Assembly (NCBI GenBank): GCA_009733575.1
Contig: ML769876.1
Coordinates: 1-38,675 of the forward strand
DNA: 38,675 bases
From: Gymnopus androsaceus JB14
Lineage: Eukaryota; Basidiomycota; Agaricomycetes; Agaricales; Omphalotaceae
Direction of reading: 5' to 3'
In this document: positions 18,810 through 30,314 of the stretch, in pieces
Layout: each line of letters opens with the position of its first letter
How positions within the stretch are numbered: the stretch's first letter is position 1
Translations under genes and position numbers: made by a program
Notes under the pieces: model-generated
The model's database searches: none
The model's input: only the letters and a program-made list of their open reading frames with translations
What the model was told of the DNA's origin: nothing

Positions 18810-21340
18810 CTAGCTACTCAGACAGTCAAGCCAATCAATGTTACTCCATCTCAACAGCTCTACCATCAGCTGGACCCTTTTTCCTGACATATCATGTGTT
18901 AGTGACAGGGTATCAACACTGTCTTCTTGTATCTTGCTAAACTCAAGCAGATGCTTCAAGCACCATAACACACATACCCCATCACCTGAATCATCCATTG
19001 AGAGCACCTAATAATGCATGAGACTATAGCATTTAATGTGAAAAGCAACCACCCACTTTTCCTTCTATAAGCTCCCAAGGCCCGAGATCAGTATCTTCAT
19101 CCCGGAAGTCCCCCAGTATACATGCCAGGTACATCAGAATCTGTTTTACCATCAGAAATGCCTTCAAAAAAAAACACAGGAAAAATACTATGTACTGGCA
19201 TAAGCTTGGACCCTCTAGTTCCCCGTGGATCCTCAATTTGGATCATCTGTGCTTTGAAGTCAATTAAAGCGAAGTACCATTGAATTTCGTTCTCTTTCAC
19301 AGCTAGGAAACATCTTTCCAGAGACTGAAGCTGTTGGGTCTATATGATAATAAGTTTGATTAGATTAATAATTGACAAAAGTAATGATAATCACCCTGCA
19401 AACTTCTTCTACAAAATCCAAGAATATCTCTTCATTGACCTTGCTCATTGGATTCATGCAGGTGGAATCATCAAAGATGAATCTCTGGCATGTATCCCCC
19501 CCAAGGCATAGTGTGGTACCTCTTATGGACCACTGTGTCATGAAATAGTCCATCATTGTACTAGTCAATGTGGCTCCAGTACAGAGGCATTTGGTATCCT
19601 CAGCCTGTATTGTGCCCACCAATTGAAGTTCAGAGATCTATTATCCAAATCAAATAAGTTCTCACTCTAATCACTATGGACAAAGCCACTCTATACCTTT
19701 GGTAGCATGCTTGACAGTATTTTATTACTCAGCCCAGGCTGACAACGCAAGCTTTCATACCAACGATTGAGCAGTTGGTTCTCCTTCTTCTTTACAGCTT
19801 CAACAGTATCGAGGGATAGAATAGCTATATAACATTTGGCGCTTAGTTACTTGATTACAAGTGAATAATTGAAACTGACCTGGGTCTTCCGGTGCTGGTT
19901 CTGACTCAGGTACTGGGGAAAAAGGAGCCACACAGGTGATTCCATGATCTGTAACTGGATTGAGAGGTTTACTTTATTGAAGAATGCAGAGATGTTCACC
20001 AAAAAAGAAGTATTCACTGTCATCCTTCTCAACAGTAATTGGGATCCATGAGATAACATCCCCTACCAAATTTTCCACTGTAGTTCTCCCAAAACATATA
20101 TCTTTAAAGCCTTGGAACATTTTACGCTCAATGTCCATCAAAGATTTTGGTCTCGGATATCCATAAGAGAGTAGGATCTGTAGGGGAGAAAAATGGAATT
20201 AGAAGTCCAAAAAATCATAGTTTTATATGCTTACACTCAGCAAATCCTTTCGGCTGAATGGATGTGAAGAATGATATACTCCGGAGAATACTATGAGAGG
20301 GCTGACTGACAATGTCAGCAACAAGGTGAACTGCATTCCAGCCAGTGATGTGAGCTCTGGCATTTCAACTTCTTCTTGAATAATACTAGGTGAGATACTT
20401 TATATTAGTGCTTGAAATTTAATATTTTCATTGGAGATCAACACACTCTTGGATCTCTGCTTTTACCAAATTAATATAATCTCTTCCAAATTTAGCATCA
20501 AAATTCACTTTCCCCTGCATGTGCGGGTTGGAGTGGTTTGAGTGAGAAGGAGCACAAGTGATAACAAGGAAACATACCAGCAACATGATAGACATTGCAA
20601 GGATGACCTCTCTAATGTTAGCCAAAAACTTGTTATACCGATTTCTGGCCCCTGATTTTTGGAGTCCTTTAAGCTGATGAATAAAGCCATAGGCAAGTTG
20701 TTTCCTTGTGTCAGAAGATCTCTGAGGCAAGGTAAGACTGGCTTTGGCCTTGACATGAGCATCCTGTAGTTTTTGGAGGGTATTTGTCCATCCTCCCTCC
20801 TTAAAAAGCGCATCCTATGCAGCAGATACCAAAGTTTGGTCATGTATTGTCACTAGTAGAGCACTCTGGAACTTACAGAATGTTTTGACAGTTTGTAAGC
20901 ACATGTGCTGTGTATTTGAACTCTAGTGTGTTCATTGTCATTTCCATGACTATTGGAAAGAACATGCAACAGCTGTGTGCCAAACACCAGGGACGCCCAC
21001 AGGTTCCATTCCAAATCTCCAAGGGGCAAGGTCAAAGCAGCTGCTGGATCCTTGATATTAAGGATGCAATGTAGTACTGAGGATTGGTAGCGAGATTGAT
21101 AAGTCTGCAGCAATGCAGAGGAAAGGGCCTGTGGACTTGAAATCACATCTTATTAGACTTGATGGTCGTTCATTATGCTCACTTGGAGATCTGGATCTTC
21201 TACATCTTCTACATCTTTGATTTTCCAACCCATTGTGCGAAAAAGAGGCGATGAAAGAATACCTGGAAACAAATTAAAATGAGTTGAGCAGAATAAAAGA
21301 TTCAATGCCCACCATCGATAACGTTTTGAGATTCTGACAT
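18810..21340 (-). CDS. Ulp1-like (C48) protein of mobile-element type, catalytic residues altered
   Basis: Thirteen exons join in phase to 626 aa: 21340-21313, 21262-21183, 21128-20877, 20814-20578, 20514-20447, 20385-20235, 20177-20000, 19948-19880, 19824-19697, 19637-19395, 19339-19196, 19161-19057, 19007-18810. The C-terminal third has the Ulp1/SENP layout: a substrate-groove part (LTSTMMDYFMTQWSIRG), then QWYFALIDFKAQMIQIEDP, then DDSGDGVCVLWCLKHLLEF. In Ulp1 the HW pair gives the catalytic His and a following Asp 17 residues on. Here the His position is Gln498, the Asp is kept (Asp515), and the DCG nucleophile reads DSG (Ser568). Cys573 is five residues on. Ulp1 ORFs commonly travel with plant and fungal DNA transposons; here the gene lies beside the Tnp2 gene on the opposite strand. 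The intron at 19195-19162 is only 34 nt and is the weakest junction. Confidence 0.6.
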
Positions 21341-22799
21341 GGTTGATCAAGAACAAATGTGAATTTTGAAACCAAACAAAACCAAACTACTGAGAAATCG
21401 AGAGTCTCGGGCCGCTGTTCCGTCTTTCAAGTTCTGTCTTTCAAATATGTTACGTCCAGGTGTCTAACAGATTCTGCTAGGATGCATCCAAATGATCCAA
21501 TCTGTGTCCTGTAGAAGTACATTGTTTTGTTATCTGGTGGCCAGTCTCTCTAATAGGGATCCGCACCATAACCATAAGATACAGCTTACAGTTACGGCTA
21601 TACATGCACCCATAACTATACCGTAAAAGGTATCTGAGGATGCTTTTTATGGCCATATTTATACTGTTGCTGTATGGGTACCCATACAGCAAGAATCCGG
21701 GTATTAGCTATATGCCAATGGGTCCCAAAATGGTTGAACAAATGATTCTTGCATTTTCAATATTGACCGGGACCCTGCGGCTCAAAATCTGAAGTAACGG
21801 CTGCTGGGACCTGTATACTGTCCTGTGAAGATCAAATTTTGCTCATTTTACAGGTCATATTTTTACTGCTGTAACTGTGTATGGTACCCTACTTTGCTTT
21901 TAGTATACAAACCTTGGAAGAGCGCCACTCCACCTGTTGCACCTCAAGACCAGTATTTCCGCCACCATGTGCAGGTTGGTACGAGTTGAATGCCACTGGA
22001 TCAGCACTTCCAGGATCAGAGTGCTTGGAAGACATGTAGTCAGTCTGTACTAATTCCTTGATCCCTTCAGTTTGGGCATTCCCATATTTCTCACCAAATG
22101 CTGGGATTTGTTTACAATTCTCATCTGCTTTCTGCATAGGCAAGGCTAGACATTTTTCAACAAATTCCATTCTCTGGCACTCACAGGAAGATGCCGCCCT
22201 TGAAGCTTCGTATTATGCTGGCAAGTACTATTGGAGAAGGACTCAGGATATGGAATTCAATCCCCTGATAGGTTTGTCCATGATATTAGGTGGAGTGATG
22301 GAGGATTGGATATAAGTTGCTCATTGTTATGGCTCTTTGCTATTGCTTTACTTGGCTGTAGCAATGTCAATGTAGCTGTCATCATTGTTCAAGCACATCC
22401 GAAGCTCATCGATACTGGTTGGCCTTCTGCCTCTCTGCCTAGATCTTGGCAAGGACAGCAATGTCCTCCTCCGTCAACCTGCGGATTGTTTGCCGGAGGC
22501 TTGAGCAGATGTGGCATACCCTCTTAGCTGGCAAAGTGATAATATAATGCTTCATTCTTTACTGTAATATGTACTGTACCTTTGTACCTATATTCTGTCT
22601 TTGTGGTGTGCACCTAACAAACTAGGCACCAACGGTGTAAGCGCCAGACAAGCGCTGACATGGCCAACATTGTTCTTTAGGCTCGGATCAAGCCCTTCCG
22701 CTCCATTATTTGTTTGGAACAAATATCTGTGCAGGACAAACAAACTTCAGGGACATCTCCAAACCTAACATTGTCCAGATCCTCTTACTTCTCAGAACC
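21341..22799. other. Intergenic between divergent Ulp1-like and Tnp2 genes
   Basis: This region should hold promoters for both neighbours, which point away from each other. About 21540-21720 carries palindromic AT-rich words (CTGTATGGGTACCCATACAG is a 20-bp perfect palindrome near 21670-21692) and shares words with 5925-6140. Open frames at 22058-22527 (plus) and 22170-21889 (minus) show no family signal; the first could be leader exons of the transposase gene. Confidence 0.35.
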
Positions 22800-25700
22800 A
22801 TGACAAAGAAGGTGATTTGTGCTTGTGAAAAGTGCAGTAAACATACTTTCAAGGATAGCAATGGTACTACCAGCATTGGGAGAAAAGTGTCCACTCGAAC
22901 AAAGTCCAAGCACATTCGAAACCAGCTAGAGTTGGGGGTGCAGCAGGAAAAGAGCAAACCAGGATCATTTCATCAGAGTACTTCCACTACTTCCACCAGA
23001 TATCCATATCCAGTACAACCTTCCTTATCAAACTCTACTATTGAAAAACATCGAGTTCCTGCACCACCTCCCAAGATTGTGGTACCGGACCTAAACACTC
23101 GTAAGCTTTCATTATGAGTGTCTATATTAATACTAACACTTAAACATTTCAGTCATTTTGCCAGTTTATAGAATGTGCTTCCTTTTTGTTGCTTGGCTGG
23201 TGCTCTGCAAAGGAATTAGCAGGAGAACCGCCAGTGTTATCCTCCAAGCACTTCGCCTTATCATCTTCACCATTCTACAAATCATCTACCTTACTCTTAA
23301 AGGACTTGGCGCACAGATCAGTGCACCTTCTCCAATCATTGATATCCCACTAGATATAAGAACAGTGTACTCTGGATTAGGTTTGAATCCTAATCTTATT
23401 CGCATCATCTGCTGCCCAAAATGCTTCAAAGAATTCCCTGCCAATACTTCACTTCGACTTTGTGACTTTCGAAAGTCACCTAGAGGTAGAAAGTGTAAAG
23501 CACCTTTGTTCCGTAAACGCCATATCACTAATGGCAAACCAGCCAAACGTGTTCCAAGATGCTTGTACACCACTCAGTCATTTGAATCATGGCTTGAAAC
23601 ACTGCTTTCAAGGCCTCCGATTGAAGAATGTCTTCGCCGGACCTTTGCAAAGACTCAGGGTGGATGGAGGCCCGGGGAAAAGATGCGAGACATCTATGAT
23701 AGTCCGGGCTGGCAACAGCATATGCACAACTTCCTCCTATCACCATATCACCTTGCCTTTGCTGTCTATGTGGACTGGTTTAACCCTTTGGGAAACAAGA
23801 TTGCAGGTAAGTAAATGTTCTTTGCCTCCCTCAAGTCACTTATGCATAAATATTCTGCAGGGAAAACAGTATCCTGTGGAGCTATAGCTCTTTACTGTAT
23901 GAATCTTCCTCTGGAGATTCGCTTTCTTCCTGAAAATGTCTTTATCCTTGGTATGATGCCCATTAATGGACCAACTGTTTGGACCATTCATCATGTTATG
24001 GAGCCACTTTATACTCGACTTGCCGAGTTTGATCTTCCAGGAAAACTGCTGCAAACTTTCACATATCCCAATGGAGTGACTGTAGCAGTCCGAGTCTACT
24101 TGACTATTGCAGATCTTCAGGCCAGTAAGAAGTTTACTGGATTTGGGTCTCCCTCAGCCAAGTACCTGTGCTCATACTGTCATATTGAAAAGGATGATCT
24201 GGAAAATTTGGAGTATGCAACTTTTCTTCCCAGAGATGGACCAACAGTCCGCATGCAGGCTTTTCAGTGGAAAGATGCTGTGCTGGTCAAAGATAAAGTT
24301 GCTCTGTTCAAGAAGAATGGTGTTCGTTGGACTCCCTTGTATGATTTTCCACACTATGATCCTGTTCGCTACACTGTTCTTGGCTTCATGCACAATGCGC
24401 TGGAGGGATTGTTGGAAGATCACCTGCGCAGGCAGTGGGGTGTAGGACGTACAAAGGAGACAATCAAGCAAATAGCGGAAAGAGAGGCAGATGAAAATTT
24501 TTCTCAAGCAGACACTGATGAGGCAATGTCTGATATTGAAAGCTTGGGTGATAAAGATGAAGAAGATGAGGAGATGGAAGAGGCTGATGAGAGTGGGGAT
24601 GATGAGGAAGAAGAGGAGGAAAGTGAGGAATCTGATGAAGAATCCAATGGGAGGAGAGGGCCAACTCCACCAGGATCAGGGGCTTCTTTTCTGGCTGAAA
24701 GAGCTGCATGGGATCTCCAGCTAGATGACCTTGTAGCTGATGAAGATGAAGATGATCCTGACTTCTTTCCAGCCCCCGACGGTGTATTCAAAATCACCAC
24801 TGAGGATTTGCAGGCAATCCGAGAATGCATTGATTATGTGTTGCTTGCCTCTTGGGTTGAGCGTCCACCTAGGAATCTTGGAGAAGCCAAACATGGCAAG
24901 CTCAAAGCTCATGTGCTACTTATTCTTTTCTCTGCCATTCTCCCTTTAATCATTCCCGAACTTTGGTTCAATGGTGATGCCGTGGATAGAGCAAGGCTAG
25001 AGAATTTCTGCTATTTGGTTGCCTCAGTCAATCTACTAGCAGCATATTCAACTTCTGATACAGATGCTGAGCTTTTCAGGCAGTATTATACCTCCTATCG
25101 ACACTCAATGCAGCAGCTTTATCCCCAGTTTCATTCTATGCCCAATCACCACTATGCAATGCACTATCCAGATCTCTTAAAGTTCTGGGGTCCTGTACCA
25201 ACACTGAGTGAGTTTCCTGGTGAAAGGTTGAATGGGGAACTTGCAAATATTCCTACAAACAATCACTTTGGTATGTAGTACCCATTCTGAGTTATTTTGT
25301 GCTTTACTAATTCACATAACAGTTGATATGGAGATGACTATGATTCGGCAACACACTCGAAAGTCAAATCTAAAGATAAAGCTTGAGGGCAATTTTGCAG
25401 ATACTGCCACTGGCAAACTGGCGCAGATCCTTGAGCCCAATGACAGCTATAACTTTATGTACTCTCCACCCCTCTTGACCAACTCTGAAGTTGCAGCTTA
25501 TCTGGCAAAGGCCAAGGAGCTCCCACGCAAATCTTATGATTTTCTCCTTGCCTACCTTAATATGGTTGGTTCACATTATGCATCTGCCTATTCTGGGATT
25601 GTCCAATCCCATCATGCTTTGATACTACCAACTGCAGTCCAATTCCCCAAAAATCACAAGGTTGATGGGCGAACTTTCCATACCTTGAAATCTATGGAAT

Positions 25701-26071
25701 CAGGTAGTCACATATACTACTATGTTCCAGGTGCAGGTAGCTCAACTGGCACAGGATGCATCACTGCAATCTGGCAAGTTCCATTGGAGAATGTGATGAG
25801 GACCTTTTTTTTTGTACAACACCATGCATCCCTCTCACCTGCAGCCAACCGATGGAACCCATACTCAAGAGCTCCTTGCTCAGTGCTGCGTACAAATTTG
25901 GTTCTGCAAGAACTGTCTACTGTGTTCCATATCATTGAGCCCCAGCATATCATCTGCCACCTTGTTGTGCGGAAGCTGGACATCAAGGCTTATCCAAACA
26001 TTTGCAAAAAAATCCACAAGCCTGTTATGGCAATTAATTGGTCATTGGATCGAAGTAGAAGGGGGCCTTAG
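22800..26071 (+). CDS. Tnp2-type (CACTA-like, Transposase_21) transposase, intact
   Basis: Four exons (22800-23100, 23153-23806, 23861-25270, 25323-26071) join to 1037 aa with no stop or frameshift. The N-terminus has a CxCxxC zinc-binding start (CACEKCSKHTF). The core VDWFNPLGNKIAG + KTVSCGAIALYCMNLP, RFLPENVFILGMMP and SPSAKYLCSYCHI follows the Tnp2 pattern (D.FNP...GK..S.G.I....NLP...R..PEN), continuing with DPVRYTVLGFMHNALEGLL. Residues about 525-590 form a long acidic stretch (EDEEMEEADESGDDEEEEEE). The C-terminal part ends FHIIEPQHIICHLV. Such proteins cut and move CACTA/EnSpm-like elements by their terminal repeats. I found no matching terminal repeats, so element borders are unset. 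ATG at 22800 is chosen because it precedes the zinc motif; an in-frame ATG at 22710 also exists. Confidence 0.85.
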
Positions 26072-26431
26072 GTAGGGTCTAATGTGAGTCTGAAATGCAT
26101 ATGGTTGTAGTACTCTCTTATAACTCTACCTACTTTCCACTTTCTTGAGTATCCTTGGAAATAAGTATTGAATACTATACAGTTTTATTATTTCAATCAA
26201 AAATTCAGTCATGCATTGTGGGCATCTCTGAACTGGACTAAAATCAAGGTCCATCATGCATCATTTCTGCCCCAAACTGATATAATTTTATCATATTTTC
26301 AAAATAAAATAAAATGAATTTAGCCCTTTTTTCTATCTCAGATCCAGCTCAAACTATGGGTCTGTGCAGAAATCCACAGCCCACATTGAAGTGTGGCATA
26401 TTGCTACTCATTGGCGCTGTGAACCCAGGCC
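26072..26431. other. 3' flank of the Tnp2 gene
   Basis: AT-rich, with a probable 3' UTR (several AATAAA-like words near 26300). No gene or clear repeat seen before the foldback element. Confidence 0.35.
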
Positions 26432-26719
26432 CATCAGCAAAACCTGGGTGAACTGGATAGCACTGGATAGTGCTATCCAGCACTCATAGCACTCATAGCA
26501 CCCATAGCAAGGTCCCCATCTATCCAGAGCTATGAGCTGCTATGGGCTGCTATGGATTGCTATAGAGCATGACATCTGTCAACAGGCAATATAATTTGTG
26601 AAGTCCATAGTAACTTATAGCTACCCATAGCAATTCATAGCAGTTCATAGTTCTATGGCTGCTATTGCTTGCTATGGCTTGCTATAACAGCTATGGCAAT
26701 TATCCAGGTTTTACTGATG
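26432..26719. mobile_element. Foldback element B, same family as 13337-13538
   Basis: It starts CATCAGCAAAACCTGG (26432) and ends CCAGGTTTTACTGATG (26719), matching the ends of element A, and shares the inner word CATAGCAAGGTCCCC. Its arms are filled with different short tandem words (CACTCATAG, CTGCTATGG, GCTATGGCTT) that pair across the element around a spacer near 26560-26610. So the ends are conserved while the arm repeats differ between copies. No gene. Confidence 0.65.
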
Positions 26720-27202
26720 AGTGAACTGAACTAAATTTTTGATTCACCATGTATCATTGAGAACATTGAGCCAATGAACCAATGAGGGTCCCAATGCATC
26801 ATTCAAACTCCCAATGTAAATTGTACTTGAAGCACCAAGTAGATGCCTACTGTCTTAGTTCTCTTTTAATTCCAGCCTGCCCAGCCCTGTGAAATTCTGC
26901 CATCTATGACTTCATATCAACCTAAGAATATTGTAAAGGGCTTATATAAGTGTTCTATCTAGCCATGATACCTACCTGGGGGGCAGGTATGGAGTCCCAA
27001 GGAGTGCTGTTTCACCCTGTATTTAATGCTAGTTTTACAGATTAAAATGTACACATTGCCTTGGTTTTGTTATGGCGGCTGTAGGGGACATCTTACAGTG
27101 TTGAACAGGTACTTTTGGTCCAGTCAAATATTACGTTTTTCCAAATGTAGGTTAAGTATGATCAACTCAAGCTAGAATACTGAGTCTCACAGCATCTGAT
27201 GT
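26720..27202. other. Intergenic, no supported feature
   Basis: AT-rich, no gene. Contains short repeated words (CCAATGAACCAATGAGG, CCCAATGCATCATT) but no element ends I can define. Confidence 0.3.
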
Positions 27203-27298
27203 GAGCTATCATAGCTCAATGGTAGAGCTTTGGGAATGTATGTGGGCAAGTAAGATCTGATTCTTACAAGAATTGCAGGCATAAGCTTGCATTTTTTT
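27203..27298 (+). repeat. tRNA-derived SINE-like fragment
   Basis: TAGCTCAATGGTAGAGC at 27212-27228 is a good RNA polymerase III A box. About 30 nt on, GATCTGATTC is a weak B box (8 of 10 to GGTTCGATTC), inside GTAAG...CTTAC that could form a T-arm-like stem. A run of seven Ts follows near 27291-27298. The acceptor stem does not pair, so it is not a working tRNA gene. A worn SINE head is the likeliest reading. Confidence 0.3.
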
Positions 27299-27424
27299 CT
27301 TTTGAGTTTTTCACATCTAAGTGCTTATTTTATTTATTACTTGCAATGCTTAGGTGGAGTCAAATATATAAAATCTTAATCAACTACATGGTACTAATCC
27401 TTTCATCCACTTTACACTTAGCAT

Positions 27425-28330
27425 TGGTATAGCTGCAGCCCCGCAGCATATAGCTCTATAGCCACTTTGGTTTCCGTCTCCCCCAATACTATCACAAATC
27501 CATCTGAGACAGCAGTTATGGCTGGTGTGTTCTTGAGTGCATTCCAAGTTGGAGATACAGTGCCATGAGTGAAGGTAGATAACAGCTGAACAAATTGTGC
27601 CTACTATGATCTGATTGGTATATAGTATGTAGTTTCAGCAGTAAAAAAACATCCAGACCTGTCAACCCACTGGGAATGTGCCAGCATTATCAGCTGAATC
27701 TGTGATATTCTTGACCACCTTGCGAGCTGCTAAACTAAAAACCTGAAGAACCAAACCGTTGTCTTATCCTATTTATACTAAGCAGATAACCGGTGTGGTG
27801 AGCCAGCAGACCACATACCATTGCCATTTTGAAGAGTCAGCTCACATTTTCATAGGCAAGCACCTTTTTGATGGTAGTTTTAAATTTAACCTTGTTGAGT
27901 GCATAAGAGTTTCCATAGCTACCACAAAAAGCACCATCCTGTGGCTAAAAAAATCCTGCTGCTGCCATCTTACCATAATCAACTTTTTGTGAAATTTCAT
28001 CAGCAGCACCAATTTTGAAAGCATGATGATGCTTGTGGTGGAGCTTGCACTAATGATTCCTCAACCTCTTCACCAGTTTCTTGATTAACCAGATGCGTGA
28101 TATCATGACCACATACATAGGGAATGACTCCAAATCTGATTGGGATTGTCAAACCTCAGTTTGGTCAAAGGACCACTGTGTGCCCAAGCTTTCCTTCTCA
28201 TTTGCCTGAATGGAGTGGACCAGCGTGCCATGGAGCACTACCAGCCAAAATGGATGCCAGCTTTGGAAGGTGCAACCCAAGCTGTTGATGGTTTCAGGAT
28301 TGGACCATGGAATTTCCAACTCTGATGGGC
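27425..28330 (-). pseudogene. Unrecognised minus-strand gene remnant
   Basis: Separate coding-like pieces appear in order on the minus strand: GVIPYVCGHDITHLVNQ followed by ETGEEVEESLVQAPP (28120-28030), ADEISQKVDYGKMAAAGFF then DGAFCGSYGNSYALNKVKF (about 28000-27860, with a stop between), FSLAARKVVKNITDSAD + NAGTFPVG (27740-27660), and WNALKNTPAITAVSDGFVIV + LGETETKVAIELYAA (27545-27425). I could not join them in one frame with convincing splice sites and know no family. It looks like a decayed spliced gene within the mobile-element island. Confidence 0.3.
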
Positions 28331-28420
28331 TAATCTATAGTTTCATAGGCATTCTACCTCAGTACAGTACAGTATTTAAAAGTATCAAAAATCAGGATAG
28401 AGATAGCACAGAGTATGTAA

Positions 28421-29443
28421 CTAAAACTGAACTTCAATCAACTCTTTGACTACTACATTACGCCACCCCTGAAGATGGGCCTTGCAGCAAGATGCATCCG
28501 GCTTAGCCCTGTTAATAAAATCTGAAGTATCATTCATCCTATCCTCATGCATGCCTTCATCATCACTCCCATAGGTAAAGTGTGTGGAGCTGGCAGTGTT
28601 TATTATCTTCTCCAGTGTGGACTGAAAAACATCCTGAATGCTGAGAGAAGCCCAGCCAGAAGAGGAGACATGCTTCTTAAGAGATAGAATTGTCAATTGG
28701 CCTTCCCCGTCTCGCACCTTTTCTTTGAGGTGAGGTTTTACAGTTTTCCTCCAGTGGCTACAATCATCATGTTCATCTAAGATGTTCTCAGCCCTGGTCA
28801 TGGCATTGATTGACTGTTCACGAAAAATGGCCTGCAAAATTTGATCAGGGAATGTAGGAGTGAAATTAGAAAAGTGAATTACTTACCCAACGAACACAAA
28901 GTCTATAAGAGACTCCTAGGTCCATCAAGGTATCACAGTGAACATGAAGAATGAATGGCACAAGAGAGGCCAGCAAAGGGGCACAATCCTCTACCACTCG
29001 TAACACTGCGAAAGGGTGTTCTGCAACATATTGTCTAAATAATTGCATGAGCTATAGCAAAAGAGAAATCTTAAAACCCTCTTACTGGAAATAAAAGCGA
29101 CAGTACTCCCTTGCAAGAGGCATACCCCACTCATTTGTGGTTGAGAGCACCTCGAGCAAGACATCAATTGAGATGCCATTGAGGTTGGGAAGAGCTCGGG
29201 AAGGATATATGAAATGAAGGACTGTTTCCAAAGCAGAAGCATCAATTTCGGTGTTGATATATCCACCACGGTAAGAAGGGAAGGTTTGACATGCAACTGG
29301 GATATGGGCTGCTTGAATGTGGAACATAACTCCGTCTGCTGAACGAAGCATAAGGTCACCATCATCAACTGAAAGAGAGCTAAGAGTTAGTGATCATAAA
29401 ATGGAAAGAGGGGATGAATGCACAGACAGGTCTGAGGTTCCAT
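28421..29443 (-). CDS. BTB/POZ-domain protein
   Basis: Four exons (29443-29428, 29368-29086, 29034-28887, 28831-28421) give 285 aa in phase. The first half matches the BTB fold as found in large mushroom BTB families: DGDLMLRSADGVMFHIQAAH, then ALETVLHFIYPSRALP, then VLLEVLSTTNEWGMPLAREY. The rest (VAEHPFAVLRVVEDC, SYRLCVRWAIFREQ, a variable tail ending KELIEVQF) follows the usual helical C-terminal part of those proteins. BTB domains mediate dimerisation and often cullin-3 binding; the partner here is unknown. Exon 1 is only 16 nt with a weak donor (GTCTGT), and exon 3 could start further upstream with an alternative acceptor. Confidence 0.7.
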
Positions 29444-30314
29444 GATGAGGAAATAGAATAGTGATTCTGGATACTTTGGGGGTCTTTTATACCACTTTGA
29501 CATAAAGGCTTTTGTGTATATAGAAATTACCATAAGGAGATCTTACAAGGCCCTAGCCTTTGTCTCTGTAAGAGGTCAGCACTGATCTTTGTTGTTTTTG
29601 CAAGACGGTCTTTCATCCATCATTCAGAATGGAGATGCTCAAACCCAACCTTTGTCTTTGCAAAAAAGATGCTGGCCTTTATTAGTTTGTTGCGAAATGG
29701 TCTTTCATGTATAAGCAACCATTGGCTAACTTCTGTGCCTTTCAACCCATTCAAAGACTATTTCCAATGACGTAGGAAGTAAGGCATGTGTCTTTGTGTG
29801 ATGATTTCCATTGTTGTCAATGCAAAACAAAGCCTTGAAATGCATTGGCCATAGTAGGCTCAGACGAATTCCAAAAGTGGAGGTAGTGGCAGAGCAAATG
29901 GAGGTCATGAGTGCTTGTTTGATTGACCCCAATTAGCCTTTCTAACTTACTACTTACTCTATAACAATAACACAGCTCTTATCTTAAAGGTCTTTGTTGC
30001 TCGATGGTCAATGGTTACCGGATAGCTACGCCTTCCTCAGCTTTGTGCATGATTTTCCTTTCATCCATATGGCATGAGGTCTACAACTGGTAAGTACCGA
30101 ATTCTTGTCTTTTGCTCTTTGGGATTCATGATACTCTCTTTGTACTTATAGTGACTACATGGGCATTATAAAAGTCAACATGGATAGGCTTTTCTAACCT
30201 CATCTCTCTCGCTTCTCTTGAATTCTAACCCTTACGCTCTACACAAATTTCAACTCAGGTATGCTCTCCTGAGCTTTTTGTTTGCTTGTTCTCTTTTCTG
30301 ACCTATGTCTTTAG
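29444..30314. other. Intergenic between divergent genes
   Basis: Should hold promoters of the BTB gene (minus) and the 559-aa gene (plus). The words TCTTTCAT and GGTCTTTCAT repeat near 29610-29710. Just before 30315 there may be a 5' UTR intron (GGTATGCTCTCC...TTTAG, about 30258-30314). Confidence 0.35.

Noticed and set aside
19097..19300. Reading straight through 19195-19162 in the Ulp1-like gene
   Set aside because: The unspliced frame runs into sequence that does not resemble the family, while removing 34 nt gives LMPAFLMVKQILMYLA and joins in phase; the intron is unusually short, so this point stays weak.
24464..24830. Minus-strand Ser/Pro/His-rich open frames
   Set aside because: They are antisense shadows of the acidic stretch of the transposase; the same holds for 32245-31904.
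22800..26071. KDZ-type (Kyakuja-Dileera-Zisupton) transposase
   Set aside because: The VDWFNP...GK..S.G.I...NLP...R..PEN pattern fits the Tnp2/Transposase_21 family better.
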